Source of the DNA: Clostridium sp. AF27-2AA
Lineage (GTDB): Bacteria > Bacillota > Clostridia > Lachnospirales > Lachnospiraceae
Length of the DNA stretch: 61,956 bases
NCBI RefSeq assembly: GCF_003478505.1
Contig: NZ_QUFI01000019.1
Coordinates: forward strand, 384 to 62,339
Direction of reading: 5' to 3'
The stretch's first letter is position 1. Each line of letters begins with the position of its first letter. Of this stretch, positions 1 through 9,200 are shown piece by piece. The position numbers and the translations under genes are program-made. The notes under the pieces are model-generated. The model saw only the letters and a program-made list of their open reading frames with translations. It did no database searches and had not been told where the DNA came from.

Positions 1-1186
1 TCAGCCGATCCAGGATGGAGTATCCGATGGTTCCCTCTGGCATCTTCACGCCGAAATCATCGGCGATGGTTGCTCCGATGATGGCGAAGGTGTCGGTCTC
101 CGGCAGGTCTCCGCTTTCTTTGAATGCTTTGGAATAAGCCAGGAACGGGACGCGCTCGCGGGTGTGGTCGGTTCCGGTGTAGGTCGGATCATTTCCGTGG
201 TCGGCGGTGATGATGAGAAGGTCATCCTCCCGCAGAGTATCCAGCAGTACACCCAGATTCACATCAAATTTCTCAATCTCCTGCGCGTAGCCGGACGGAT
301 TTCTCCGGTGGCCCCACAGAGCATCGAAATCTACCAGGTTTACAAAGCAGAGACCATGGAAGTCTTTCTTCGCCACATCAATGGTCTGCTCCATGCCGTG
401 AACGGAACTCTTGGACTTATAAGCCTCGGTAATGCCCTCTCCCACGAAAATATCATTGATCTTTCCAATGGAAATGACATCATAGCCCGCATCCTTTAAC
501 GCATTCAGCGCGGTCGGACCGAACGGTTTTAATGCATAGTCGTGACGATTGCTGGTGCGTTTGAATTCGCCTTTCTTTTTCCCCACGTACGGTCTGGCAA
601 TGACACGGCCTACCTTCCATTCATCCTTCATGGTCAGCTCTCTGGCGATCTCACAGCAGCGGTACAGTTCGTCCAGGCCAAAGGTCTCCTCATTGCCGCA
701 GATCTGCAGAACGGAATCAGCGGAGGTATAAACGATCATATGACCGGTGGCAATCTCCTCCTCAGCCAGTTCATCCAGAATCTCGGTACCGCTGGCACTC
801 TTGTTTCCAATGACCTTATGGCCGGTGCGCTTCTCCAGCTCTTTGATCAGTTCCGGCGGAAATCCATGCTCGGTGAAGGTCTGAAATGGCTTTTTCACCT
901 CCAGGCCCATCATCTCCCAGTGTCCGGTCATGGTATCCTTACCGAGACTCTTCTCTCTCAGCTTTCCATAATACCCCATGGCCTTTTCCACTGGAGCTAC
1001 CTGTTTGAGCGGGGTCAGGTTTGCCATTCCAAGCTTCTGGAGATTCGGAATGGTAAAAGTATCTACGGACTCTGAAATATGTCCCAGTGTATTCACACCG
1101 ATATCACCAAAATTGGCAGAATCCGGCATGGCTCCCACTCCAAGGGAGTCCATGACTACTACAAATACACGTTTGAATTTCTCCAT
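1..1186 (-). CDS. deoB: Phosphopentomutase, 3' end cut by window
   Basis: Interconverts (deoxy)ribose 1-phosphate and 5-phosphate, linking the phosphorylases DeoD and Udp to the aldolase DeoC in the cytoplasm. The ATG at 1186 follows a GGAG-type site (AAGGAGC), and 395 codons are open to the left edge without a stop. Family members have about 390-410 residues, so only a few codons are probably missing. The N-terminus reads [19 protein letters not shown], with the MDSxGxG metal-ligand motif of the alkaline-phosphatase-like fold. TADHGNDPT near 178-215 carries the second metal-binding Asp-His pair. It starts 10 nt after cdd and is the last visible gene of the nucleoside operon. Identification is firm; the exact C-terminus is unseen. 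Confidence 0.93.
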   Translation of the reverse strand, partial: MEKFKRVFVVVMDSLGVGAMPDSANFGDIGVNTLGHISESVDTFTIPNLQKLGMANLTPLKQVAPVEKAMGYYGKLREKSLGKDTMTGHWEMMGLEVKKPFQTFTEHGFPPELIKELEKRTGHKVIGNKSASGTEILDELAEEEIATGHMIVYTSADSVLQICGNEETFGLDELYRCCEIARELTMKDEWKVGRVIARPYVGKKKGEFKRTSNRHDYALKPFGPTALNALKDAGYDVISIGKINDIFVGEGITEAYKSKSSVHGMEQTIDVAKKDFHGLCFVNLVDFDALWGHRRNPSGYAQEIEKFDVNLGVLLDTLREDDLLIITADHGNDPTYTGTDHTRERVPFLAYSKAFKESGDLPETDTFAIIGATIADDFGVKMPEGTIGYSILDRL

Positions 1187-1196
1187 GTTTTGCTCC

Positions 1197-1625
1197 TTAT
1201 TTTAAATTATTCGGCCCGAATCCCAGCGGCAGCAGTTCTTTGAGCGTAAAGATCTCATACTGCTCCTTTGAGGTTGCCAGAATGATCTGGAACTTCTCCG
1301 GATCACAGAACTCCATCATCACCTGACGGCACACGCCGCAGGGAGCTGCGTATTCCTTTAACTCCTTGTTCATGCCGCCCACCACGCAGATGGCATCAAA
1401 TTCCAGCACACCCTCGCTGACTGCCTTGAAAAACGCGGTGCGCTCCGCACAGTTGCTTGGGGTATAGCCTGCATTTTCAATGTTGCAGCCGCCGTATACA
1501 TTGCCATTTTTGGCAAGCAGCGCCGCTCCCACATGAAAGTGGGAATACGGCACATAGGAATAATCCATCATGCTGATGGCCTTATCAATCAGCGCTTCAA
1601 TCTGATCTTTTTCCAGTTTCTTCAT
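1197..1625 (-). CDS. cdd: Cytidine deaminase
   Basis: Zinc enzyme that deaminates cytidine and deoxycytidine to uridine and deoxyuridine, feeding the uridine phosphorylase of the same operon. The 142-residue length is that of the small homotetrameric class. The zinc site is visible as NCAERTA (Cys59, Glu61 as proton shuttle) and PCGVC (Cys96, Cys99). CNIENAGY upstream is the substrate-binding strand. ATG 1625 lies 10 nt after GGAG; an in-frame TTG directly before it (1628) has a 7-nt spacing and could be the true start, adding one residue. It lies between deoC and deoB, so it is expected to be co-transcribed with them. Confidence 0.95.
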   Translation of the reverse strand: MKKLEKDQIEALIDKAISMMDYSYVPYSHFHVGAALLAKNGNVYGGCNIENAGYTPSNCAERTAFFKAVSEGVLEFDAICVVGGMNKELKEYAAPCGVCRQVMMEFCDPEKFQIILATSKEQYEIFTLKELLPLGFGPNNLK

Positions 1626-1684
1626 CAATCCTAAACTCCTTTATTCCCCTGCGAATCAGCATCTCTTCCGCAGCAGATTCACAA

Positions 1685-2350
1685 TTAATATCCGGTTGCC
1701 TCTTCCTGCTTTACCAGCTTGATGATACGGCTGGTGCCAAGACGGTCAGCACCCAGGGACAGGAATTTTTCTGCATCCTCCAGGGAAGAAATGCCGCCTG
1801 CCGCTTTCATCTTTACGTTCGGTCCGATGTGCTCGGAAAACAGCCTGATATCATCAAAGGTTGCTCCTGCTTTGGAAAAGCCGGTAGAGGTCTTGATGTA
1901 ATCCGCTCCTGCTTTGGTAACTACTTCGCACATGCGGATCTTCTCTTCCTCCGTCAGGAGACAGGTCTCAATGATGACTTTTAGGATTTTGGAGCCGCAT
2001 GCTTTTTTCAGGGTGCGGATTTCTTCCTCAACGCAGTCAAACTTTCCGTCCTTCACCCAGCCAATATTGATGACCATATCTATCTCATCCGCGCCGTTGG
2101 CCAGTGCGTCCCTGGTCTCAAACTCTTTGGCTGCGGTGGTCATGTAGCCGTTCGGAAAGCCGATAACGGTGCAGACTGCCATCTTATCCTGCACATATTC
2201 TTTTGCCTGCTTTACATAGGACGGCGGAATGCAGACAGAGGCAGTTCCATAAACAACCGCATCATCACAGATCTGCCGGATCTCAGCCCAGGTTGCGGTC
2301 TGGGTGAGAAGTGTATGGTCCACATGTTTTAAAATTTCTTTCTCATTCAT
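1685..2350 (-). CDS. deoC: Deoxyribose-phosphate aldolase
   Basis: Class I aldolase that splits 2-deoxyribose 5-phosphate into glyceraldehyde 3-phosphate and acetaldehyde, the exit step of deoxyribonucleoside breakdown. The 221 residues match the short bacterial form. Visible active-site elements are the Schiff-base Lys153 in YIKTSTGF, the second lysine Lys182 in MKAAGG, and the Asp91 region ([11 protein letters not shown]). [10 protein letters not shown] near residue 60 is another family signature. It lies 35 nt after deoD in the same transcription unit. The acetaldehyde it makes is a possible link to the YjjI glycyl-radical enzyme upstream, which is an inference. Confidence 0.96.
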   Translation of the reverse strand: MNEKEILKHVDHTLLTQTATWAEIRQICDDAVVYGTASVCIPPSYVKQAKEYVQDKMAVCTVIGFPNGYMTTAAKEFETRDALANGADEIDMVINIGWVKDGKFDCVEEEIRTLKKACGSKILKVIIETCLLTEEEKIRMCEVVTKAGADYIKTSTGFSKAGATFDDIRLFSEHIGPNVKMKAAGGISSLEDAEKFLSLGADRLGTSRIIKLVKQEEATGY

Positions 2351-2385
2351 TGTATGAATTTCCCTTCTGTTTTATCATATTGGAT

Positions 2386-3096
2386 TTACGCCAGTTCCAG
2401 CGCGATCTCCATCATCTTTTTAAATCCAAGCTGTCGGTCCTCTGCGCTCAAATGCTCGCCGGTATAGAGATGATCCGAAATAGTCAGCATGCAAAGTGCC
2501 TTCTTTCCGGCCTTGGCCGCGTTCATGTAAAGCGCTGCCGCTTCCATCTCCACAGCCAGAACGCCCATGCCGCGCCACAAATCGTTGACATTGCCCATCG
2601 CATTATAGAAGACATCGGAGGAAAGCACATTGCCTACGACCACGTTGGTTCCCTGACGCTTTGCGGTCTCAACAGCCTGGTTTAACAATTCGTAATCCGC
2701 AATCGGAGCAAAGGTTCCTGGAAGTCCATACTGGTATGCGTAATTAGAATCCGTGCAGGCTCCCATGCCAATGACCACATCCATCAGCTTCATATGATCC
2801 TGCAGAGCCCCGGCAGAACCAATGCGGATGATCTGGTCTACATCGTAGAAGTTAAAAAGCTCATAGGAATAGATTCCGATGGACGGCATTCCCATTCCGC
2901 CTCCCATCACGGAAATCTCTTTTCCTTTGTAGGTTCCGGTGTATCCAAACATGTTGCGGACCGCGGTCACCTGCCGCGGGTTTTCCAGATAGGTCTCCGC
3001 AATGTACTTCGCGCGCAGCGGATCTCCCGGCATCAGTACAGTTTTGGCGAAATCGCCGGTTTTGGCGCTGTTATGCGCAGTTGGTGTATTCGTCAT
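2386..3096 (-). CDS. deoD: Purine nucleoside phosphorylase, DeoD (hexameric) type
   Basis: Phosphorolyses purine (deoxy)nucleosides to base plus (deoxy)ribose 1-phosphate. The start is placed at ATG 3096, preceded by GGAGAAGG; the open frame continues upstream to 3123, but those nine basic residues (GKKRRRK) are not expected in the family. The resulting 236 residues are the usual DeoD length. Motifs: PGDP (23-26) and RIGSAG (91-96) of the phosphate/ribose site, AVEMEAAAL near 181-189 binding the sugar, and the catalytic SDH (207-209). It is separated from the permease gene upstream by about 107 nt containing a stem-loop (3139-3181). Confidence 0.95.
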   Translation of the reverse strand: MTNTPTAHNSAKTGDFAKTVLMPGDPLRAKYIAETYLENPRQVTAVRNMFGYTGTYKGKEISVMGGGMGMPSIGIYSYELFNFYDVDQIIRIGSAGALQDHMKLMDVVIGMGACTDSNYAYQYGLPGTFAPIADYELLNQAVETAKRQGTNVVVGNVLSSDVFYNAMGNVNDLWRGMGVLAVEMEAAALYMNAAKAGKKALCMLTISDHLYTGEHLSAEDRQLGFKKMMEIALELA

Positions 3097-3138
3097 AATT
3101 TTCCTTCTCCTTTTCTTCCCCATAAAGATTTAGTTTTT

Positions 3139-3181
3139 TTCAGGCCTGCACCAGCAGACACGACGCAGATGCAGACCTGAA
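3139..3181 (-). other. Intercistronic stem-loop between permease and deoD
   Basis: Arms TTCAGGCCTGCA (3139-3150) and TGCAGACCTGAA (3170-3181) pair at 11 of 12 positions, with a 19-nt loop that can fold further. On the minus-strand mRNA it is followed by an A-run, not a T-run, so it does not look like an intrinsic terminator. A processing or stability hairpin dividing transporter from enzyme messages is a plausible reading. Confidence 0.5.
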
Positions 3182-3203
3182 TAAATTTGAAAAGAACATT
3201 TTA

Positions 3204-4139
3204 TTATTTCGATTTTACAAAGATCTTTCCGTTTGCAGCCGGTGTATGAGCCTTGCCGACAAACAGAACCAGTGCCACGATGGTTACCACGTACGGGATC
3301 ATGGAGATCAGGTTCGGGGATACCACATTGCTCTGGGAAGCCAGGGACTTGATACCGCTGCACAGACCAAAGAGCAGACACGCCTTGGTTGCGCCCTCCG
3401 GTGAGAACTTACCGAAGATAACCGCTGCGATGGCAATGAAGCCCTGTCCTACGATAACGCTCGGACGAAACTGGTTGATGGTCGCCAGAGTTACGAAGGC
3501 ACCGCCCAGGCCTGCCAGGAATCCAGAAAGGATTACACAGGTATAGCGCACTTTGTAAACATCAATACCAAGAGACTCACATGCCTCCGGGTGTTCTCCG
3601 ACTGCTCTTAAGTGAGCGCCGAATTTAGTTTTGTAGAAGACAAACCAGCATACAAATGCCAGAATAAATACAAGATATGCCACAGCATACACATTCAGCA
3701 CGTTATTCCAGAAAGAACCGGTCGGGAACACGCCCTCAAACAGCTTAGGCAGCTTGCAGCTCGGATCCATAGCCGGAGTATCGGACGAGTTGTTGTACAT
3801 CGCCTTGCAGAGGAACAGTGCCAGACCAGGACCTAAGAAGTTGATAGCCGTACCGGCAATGGTCTGGTCTGCGTGGCAGGAAATACATGCGTAAGCATGA
3901 ATCAGTCCAAACAGGGCTCCTGCCAAACCGGCACAAAGGAATGCGATCCAGCCGTTTCCAGTGGTCAGACCCATCACGGCTCCGGTGAAGGCACCAATGG
4001 TCATCATGCCCTCAATACCGATGTTGACAACTCCGCTTCGCTCAGAGAAGCAGGAGCCAAGAGCCGCAAGAAGAAGCGGCGGAGTTGCGATCAGGGTCGC
4101 ATTGATCAGAAGACCAAGGTCTTTTATTAATTCATTCAT
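3204..4139 (-). CDS. nupQ: Nucleoside ABC transporter, permease subunit 2 (NupQ-like)
   Basis: Inner permease of a BMP-type nucleoside importer (311 residues, many hydrophobic segments, BPD_transp_2 family). Seen directly: a short N-terminal amphipathic stretch, then SCFSERSGVVNIGIEGMM, the conserved NIGxEG block of this permease family, and at least eight hydrophobic spans. It begins 1 nt after the stop of the partner permease, so the two are translationally coupled and should form the heterodimeric channel. The substrate is inferred as nucleosides from the surrounding salvage genes and the BMP lipoprotein gene upstream; the sequence does not itself show which nucleosides. Confidence 0.88.
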   Translation of the reverse strand: MNELIKDLGLLINATLIATPPLLLAALGSCFSERSGVVNIGIEGMMTIGAFTGAVMGLTTGNGWIAFLCAGLAGALFGLIHAYACISCHADQTIAGTAINFLGPGLALFLCKAMYNNSSDTPAMDPSCKLPKLFEGVFPTGSFWNNVLNVYAVAYLVFILAFVCWFVFYKTKFGAHLRAVGEHPEACESLGIDVYKVRYTCVILSGFLAGLGGAFVTLATINQFRPSVIVGQGFIAIAAVIFGKFSPEGATKACLLFGLCSGIKSLASQSNVVSPNLISMIPYVVTIVALVLFVGKAHTPAANGKIFVKSK

Positions 4140-4140
4140 C

Positions 4141-5208
4141 TTATTTTGCCTCCTTCTTCTTTGCTGTCTTCAGGACAAAATACTTAAATACATGCGCAAT
4201 CGCAATCAGTAAAACGACGCAGCCCATGATAATATCTACTACCTCAGACGGTGCTTTTACGATACTTAGTTTAGAGCCGCCGTATTTCATGGCACCGTAG
4301 AACAGACCGGAGAAAATACAGCCGATCGGGTTCGAAGAACCGATCAGGGCCACCGTAATACCCTCGAAACCAAAGCCTTCCTGTCCGGCAAACTGGCTTA
4401 AACGTCCGGACATGCCAAGAACCTGTACTGCGCCGCCAAGTCCGGACAACAGGCCGGAAATGCCCAGTGCGGTCAGGATGGATTTGTTAGCATCAATGCC
4501 GCCGTACTCTGCGGCACTGCTGTTGAAACCTACGGCTTTTAATTTGTAGCCGAGGGTAGTCTTCTCAATGATGATCCAGATCACGATGGCCGCGATCACA
4601 GCCAGGACAAAGCCCCAGTGTGCGCTGCTGCATCCAAGTACGCTGCGCATGCTCTCCGGAAGAAGCAGTCTTGCGGAAGCTGCGATATCCTGGGTTGCCT
4701 CGGTCTTATCACGATGAATAAACGGCAGGTTCACAGTATAGTTGGATAAATAGAAAGCGATCCAGTTAAACATAATGAAGGACAGCACCTCGTGAATGCC
4801 GCGTTTTACTTTCAGGACGCCTACGATCAGGGACCAGATGCAGCCTGCTGCCGCTGCTGCCACCAGACATACCAGGGCGTGAATCCCTGCCGGAAGCTTT
4901 AATGTAATGCCCAGGATACATGCTACCAGGCCGCCGATCACAAACTGGCCCTCAGCACCAATGTTGAACACACCGGTACGGAAGGAGAATGCCACGCTAA
5001 GGCCGGTGAAGATCAGCGGAGCTGCGTAAACCAGAGTCCATACCAGATATTTCGGTTTGCTGAAAATACTGCTGAAGAGCTTTCCGTAAGCCACAGCCGG
5101 ACTGATGCCCGCAATGGTTAAGAAGATGGCTCCTACCAAAAAACCAATGACGATCGCAATGATGGTGTAGAGTACATTGCTTTCGAGAATACTTTTCTTC
5201 TTATTCAT
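4141..5208 (-). CDS. nupP: Nucleoside ABC transporter, permease subunit 1 (NupP-like)
   Basis: First permease of the importer, 355 residues. It has an N-terminal membrane span (about 12-35), a second near 60-80 and the family block FRTGVFNIGAEGQFVIGG near 77-94. It overlaps the ATPase gene by 8 nt and abuts the second permease, the typical order ATPase-permease-permease of BMP-dependent nucleoside systems such as NupNOPQ of Bacillus. Its C-terminus is lysine-rich (KTAKKKEAK), as expected on the cytoplasmic side. The symbol follows the Bacillus naming by analogy. Confidence 0.88.
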   Translation of the reverse strand: MNKKKSILESNVLYTIIAIVIGFLVGAIFLTIAGISPAVAYGKLFSSIFSKPKYLVWTLVYAAPLIFTGLSVAFSFRTGVFNIGAEGQFVIGGLVACILGITLKLPAGIHALVCLVAAAAAGCIWSLIVGVLKVKRGIHEVLSFIMFNWIAFYLSNYTVNLPFIHRDKTEATQDIAASARLLLPESMRSVLGCSSAHWGFVLAVIAAIVIWIIIEKTTLGYKLKAVGFNSSAAEYGGIDANKSILTALGISGLLSGLGGAVQVLGMSGRLSQFAGQEGFGFEGITVALIGSSNPIGCIFSGLFYGAMKYGGSKLSIVKAPSEVVDIIMGCVVLLIAIAHVFKYFVLKTAKKKEAK

Positions 5209-6748
5209 TTGTCTTCTTTCCTCCTGCCATCATAAATCCGAGTTCCTTCTCATCTGCGTCCTTACCCGGTACACTTCCCGTAATCTGGCCGTCGAAGATA
5301 ACCTCGATGCGGTCGGAAAGGCTCATGATCTCGTCCAGCTCAAAGGAAACCAGTAAAACCGCGCGGTTTTTGTTTCTCTGCTCTACCAGGTACTTGTGTA
5401 CGAACTCGATTGCGCCTACATCCAGTCCACGGGTCGGGTTTACCGCGATCAGCAGGTCTTTATCATTGGTTACCTCGCGGGCAATGATGACCTTCTGCTG
5501 GTTACCGCCGGACAGAGTTCCGGACGGAGCCTCTGCGCAGCCCCGCGGACGGACATCGAATTTCTCGATCAGATCCAGCGCATGCTCCTTGATGGCCTTC
5601 CGGTCCAGAATGCCATGTTTCGAATACGGTGCTTCCTCAAAATGCTGCAGGATCAGGTTATCCTCATTGGAGAATTCCAGAACCAGTCCGTGCTTCTGGC
5701 GGTCAGCCGGGATACTGGAGATTCCGTTGTCAAAGGTCTCCTTCGGAGTCTTGTTGAAGACATTCTTGCCCAGCATGGTGATGGTGCCGGATTCTGCTTT
5801 TCGAAGACCGGTCAGAATCTCAACCAGTTCCGTCTGTCCGTTTCCGTCGACACCGGCCAGACCTACAATCTCGCCCTTGCGCACATCCAGGTGGAAGCCC
5901 TTTAAAATTTCAACCCCACGGTAATCCTTTGCGTGCAGATTCTCCACATGCAGAACCACCTCGCCAGCCTCCTGATCTTTCTTATCCACCTTGAAATTGA
6001 CATCACGGCCTACCATCATGGCTGCCAGCGCGTTTTCATCCACATCAGCCACTTTGACGGTCTGGATATATTTACCCTGACGGATGATGGTACAGTTATC
6101 AGAGGATGCAGTGATTTCTTTTAACTTATGGGTGATAAGGATAACACTCTTTCCGTCTGCGGTCAGATTGGAAATGATCTCCATCAGGCCCTCGATCTCC
6201 TGCGGAGTCAGGGATGCGGTCGGCTCATCCAGAATCAGGGTCTCCGCGCCGCGGTACAGTACCTTCAGGATCTCCACACGCTGCTGCATGCCGACAGAGA
6301 TATCTTCTACCTTTGCGTCCGGATCTACCTTCATGCCGTAGCGCTCAGACAGCTCCAGCACCTTTTTCTTTGCGGTTTCCTTGTCTACGGTCAGCCCCTT
6401 GACCGGTTCCATGCCCAGAATGATATTCTCGGTTACAGTAAACGGCTGGATCAGCATGAAGTGCTGGTGTACCATACCGATTCCGATGTCAATGGCATCC
6501 TTCGGGCTGTTGAAATGAACCTCTTTTTCATTGATAAAGATCTGTCCACTGGTCGGTTTGTACAGTCCGCAGAGCACATTCATCATGGTGCTCTTTCCGG
6601 CTCCGTTCTCACCTAAAATTGCGTGCACCTCTCCTTTGTGCACCGTCAGGTTGATATGGTCATTCGCCGTAAAGTCGCCAAATTTCTTGACGATGTCTTT
6701 CATCTGAATTACGACTTTACTCTCATCCATATGGCTTATTCTTGCCAC
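5201..6748 (-). CDS. nupO: Nucleoside ABC transporter, duplicated ATP-binding subunit (NupO-like)
   Basis: Energises nucleoside import; 515 residues made of two fused ABC domains, as in sugar/nucleoside (RbsA/NupO) ATPases. Domain 1 has an intact Walker A GENGAGKS (46-53), signature SVGMQQRVEILK and Walker B ILDEP. Domain 2 has a degenerate P-loop (GVDGNGQTE), signature LSGGNQQK and a Walker B that reads IAVNP instead of DEP, which is normal for this family and implies one catalytic site. The GTG at 6748 is chosen because AGGAGG lies 9 nt upstream; an ATG six codons in lacks such a site. It lies 28 nt after the YjjW gene. Confidence 0.92.
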   Translation of the reverse strand: MARISHMDESKVVIQMKDIVKKFGDFTANDHINLTVHKGEVHAILGENGAGKSTMMNVLCGLYKPTSGQIFINEKEVHFNSPKDAIDIGIGMVHQHFMLIQPFTVTENIILGMEPVKGLTVDKETAKKKVLELSERYGMKVDPDAKVEDISVGMQQRVEILKVLYRGAETLILDEPTASLTPQEIEGLMEIISNLTADGKSVILITHKLKEITASSDNCTIIRQGKYIQTVKVADVDENALAAMMVGRDVNFKVDKKDQEAGEVVLHVENLHAKDYRGVEILKGFHLDVRKGEIVGLAGVDGNGQTELVEILTGLRKAESGTITMLGKNVFNKTPKETFDNGISSIPADRQKHGLVLEFSNEDNLILQHFEEAPYSKHGILDRKAIKEHALDLIEKFDVRPRGCAEAPSGTLSGGNQQKVIIAREVTNDKDLLIAVNPTRGLDVGAIEFVHKYLVEQRNKNRAVLLVSFELDEIMSLSDRIEVIFDGQITGSVPGKDADEKELGFMMAGGKKTNE

Positions 6749-6776
6749 GGCTTGGTCCCTCCTGTATTTTCTTTAT

Positions 6777-7619
6777 TTATATCAGAATGATATTCTGAAA
6801 TCCTTTTGCTTTTAAGATATCTGCCAGATAAGACAGGTATTTCTGGTCCGGCACCTGGAAATGGGAATATTGCTCCCGCACGCCCATAGGCCGGTAGGCA
6901 ATGATCTTGATCCGGATATCTCCGTATTCCAGATAAGGTGCCAGAAAATCGCCCATTTCCCGGATGCTCTTCTCGGTATCATAAAGATCCGGTACGATGA
7001 CCGCCCGCACCTCATAAAGCTTTCCGGTTCTTGCCAGATAATCCGCATTGTGCAGTACCATTTCATTGGTAAAACCGGTTACCTTTTCATGCTCTGCCGC
7101 CTCGAATGCCTTAATATCCAGCATGACACCGTCTGAAACCTCCATCAGCTCCGGGTAATCCTCGAAGGGAATCATGCCATTGCTGTCGATCAGTGTGCCA
7201 AGACCATCCTGCTTTGCCAGACGGAACAATTCTGTCAGAAACTCCGGCCACAGCATACACTCTCCGCCGGAAACGCTGATGCCCCGGATGAAGGGAATCT
7301 GCTTTTTTACGCGGGCATACACTTCCTCCGGCGTCATCTCGCAGGTACGCGGAGAACTGTCATGTGGGCAGACATGGATGCAGGTGTCACACTGCACACA
7401 TTTTTCCGGATCAAAAGTCACTTTTCCATCTGCTCCCACAGACAAAGCGCCGGCCGGACACTGTTTTACACAGGTGCCGCACTGCACGCACAGCTTTCTG
7501 GTTTCCGGGTTGTGACAATATTTGCAGTCAATGTTACAGCCCTGCAAAAAAATGGCTGTCCGGTTTCCCGGACCATCCACACTACTGAATGGGATGATCC
7601 GGTTTACTACTGCTTTCAC
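6777..7619 (-). CDS. yjjW: YjjW-family glycyl-radical enzyme activase (radical SAM)
   Basis: Predicted activase that abstracts hydrogen from the glycine of the adjacent YjjI-type enzyme using S-adenosylmethionine. The 280-residue protein has the radical SAM triad as Cys28, Cys32, Cys35 in CNIDCKYC, preceded by SSVDGPGNR as in pyruvate formate-lyase activases. Next comes a two-cluster ferredoxin insert: Cys44-47-50-54 (CVQCGTCVKQC) and Cys74-77-80-84. SVSGGECMLWPEF is the SAM-contact GGE region. The ATG lies one base after the TAA of yjjI, so the two are tightly coupled. In E. coli yjjW and yjjI also lie beside the deo genes. Confidence 0.9.
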   Translation of the reverse strand: MKAVVNRIIPFSSVDGPGNRTAIFLQGCNIDCKYCHNPETRKLCVQCGTCVKQCPAGALSVGADGKVTFDPEKCVQCDTCIHVCPHDSSPRTCEMTPEEVYARVKKQIPFIRGISVSGGECMLWPEFLTELFRLAKQDGLGTLIDSNGMIPFEDYPELMEVSDGVMLDIKAFEAAEHEKVTGFTNEMVLHNADYLARTGKLYEVRAVIVPDLYDTEKSIREMGDFLAPYLEYGDIRIKIIAYRPMGVREQYSHFQVPDQKYLSYLADILKAKGFQNIILI

Positions 7620-9164
7620 TTAGCGCACCTTTCTTTCCAGGATGTGGCCGTTTCTTGCAGCGCCAAGTCCCAGTGCGGTCGTATCCTGAAGCACGGCCTC
7701 TCCGCCTGCCAGCTTTTCTAACTCAGAACGTTTTACCAGATAACCGGTCACGCGGATCACGTCGCTGTCGCTGGAGTAGAAGGACAGGTAACGCAGATCC
7801 ATCTTGAAGGAACCCTTGATGATATCCAGTACATACTCCGGATTTCTGTGTACAGTCATATCGATCGGGAAGATATCGCCGGTGCCGGAGGTGAAGTATT
7901 TGTGGAACTTCTTTAATACATTTAACTGGTCGATGAGCTCGTCCGGCTCCTCGCCGATCGGGATTCTGGTACCCGGGGTTACATTCTCATCCTCAGCCAG
8001 GCCAACCTGCGCGTGAAGCAGGAAGTGTCCGCCGGTTCCTTCGCAGTATTTGTTCTTGTGGTTTAAGTTAAATGCCTTGATGATTTCCATGATCTCAACG
8101 CCCAGGCTGTTGGCGTTCTCATCGTGACCAAAGCGTCCCTTGATTCCCTCTTTCTCAAAGAGGATATTAACACAGTCCGCAAGACCTACCAGGCCGTACA
8201 TACCGGAAAAGCGGTCTCTGTGAATGAAGCCCTCTTTGGCCAGGAAGTTATTCTCGAAGAATCCGCTCTCTTCCACCTCAAATTTGATTCTGGCATCCAT
8301 GTAGCGTGCCATGATATCGAGAACGTACGGAAGCTCTCGCTCCTTAAAGTCCTGGATATTTTTTGCGCGCTTCGCGATGTTGCCCAGCACCAGCCGGCAC
8401 AGGGTATAAGCGCCGCCGCCAAGTAAAAGGCCGTTATAGCAGCTTGCGATCACATAATTCTCACCCAACTCACTCTGAAACATCTTGTGGTTCGCGAAGC
8501 TCGGCTTTGCGCTGTGCATTGCGCAGTCAATGGCTTTCAGCGCGAATTCATCCGGGGTGATGTTCTCATCGTACTTGAAGCTTAAGTTCGGAACGGCATT
8601 CTCCAGTTCTTTCTCAGCCTCTAAAAGCAGGCGTCCTGCCTTGGTATCACGCGGTCCGATGTTTGCGTGGGAGAAAGAATCCAGGATGGTACGGTCCATC
8701 TGGGTGAGGAACAGCTTCAGCAGCTTCTTTGCCTGTGCCTCATCTACCGTGTCAATGTACGGCTCTAACAGCTCATCTAACTGCCCCACATATACCGGAT
8801 AGTTGGTAACACTCGGTACATGCTTATAGAAGATCATCAGGCTGTTTAATGCCTCATACAGATCGGTTGGCGGATCCAGCTGGAGGAATTTGCTTCCTTC
8901 TTTTAAAAACTTTGCGTAGTCCGGGATGATATAGCGCGGACGCATCGGCGCATGACCCTCAGACAGATCGCAGATGCACTTGCGGTCGATCGGCACGTTT
9001 AACAGTTCATCCAGACCTTCCGGAAGATCCAGAACTTCCATAAGAGAATCTGCCTGGTTTGCAAGACAGGTCAGCTTCTGCTCATGGGTCAGAGTCGCGC
9101 TCTCAATGATTTCCAGAATGTTTTTTCTTGTTTCGTTGACTCTTTCCATAGAAATGTCACGCAT
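7620..9164 (-). CDS. yjjI: YjjI-family glycyl-radical enzyme of unknown reaction
   Basis: 514 residues, much shorter than pyruvate formate-lyase (about 760). Near the C-terminus IRVTGYLVK matches the glycyl-radical consensus RVxGY, placing the radical at Gly474. A cysteine in IASCYNGLLLGGGAY is the best candidate for the thiyl residue; the paired CC of formate-lyases is absent. The start ATG 9164 has AGGAGG 11 nt upstream. The reaction is not known. Its position between uridine phosphorylase and the nucleoside transporter, with its own activase, suggests a role in (deoxy)nucleoside or acetaldehyde metabolism. The radical requires anaerobic conditions. Confidence 0.88.
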   Translation of the reverse strand: MRDISMERVNETRKNILEIIESATLTHEQKLTCLANQADSLMEVLDLPEGLDELLNVPIDRKCICDLSEGHAPMRPRYIIPDYAKFLKEGSKFLQLDPPTDLYEALNSLMIFYKHVPSVTNYPVYVGQLDELLEPYIDTVDEAQAKKLLKLFLTQMDRTILDSFSHANIGPRDTKAGRLLLEAEKELENAVPNLSFKYDENITPDEFALKAIDCAMHSAKPSFANHKMFQSELGENYVIASCYNGLLLGGGAYTLCRLVLGNIAKRAKNIQDFKERELPYVLDIMARYMDARIKFEVEESGFFENNFLAKEGFIHRDRFSGMYGLVGLADCVNILFEKEGIKGRFGHDENANSLGVEIMEIIKAFNLNHKNKYCEGTGGHFLLHAQVGLAEDENVTPGTRIPIGEEPDELIDQLNVLKKFHKYFTSGTGDIFPIDMTVHRNPEYVLDIIKGSFKMDLRYLSFYSSDSDVIRVTGYLVKRSELEKLAGGEAVLQDTTALGLGAARNGHILERKVR

Positions 9165-9200
9165 GATAATAACTTCCTCCTAAATGATGTATGTGAATAT

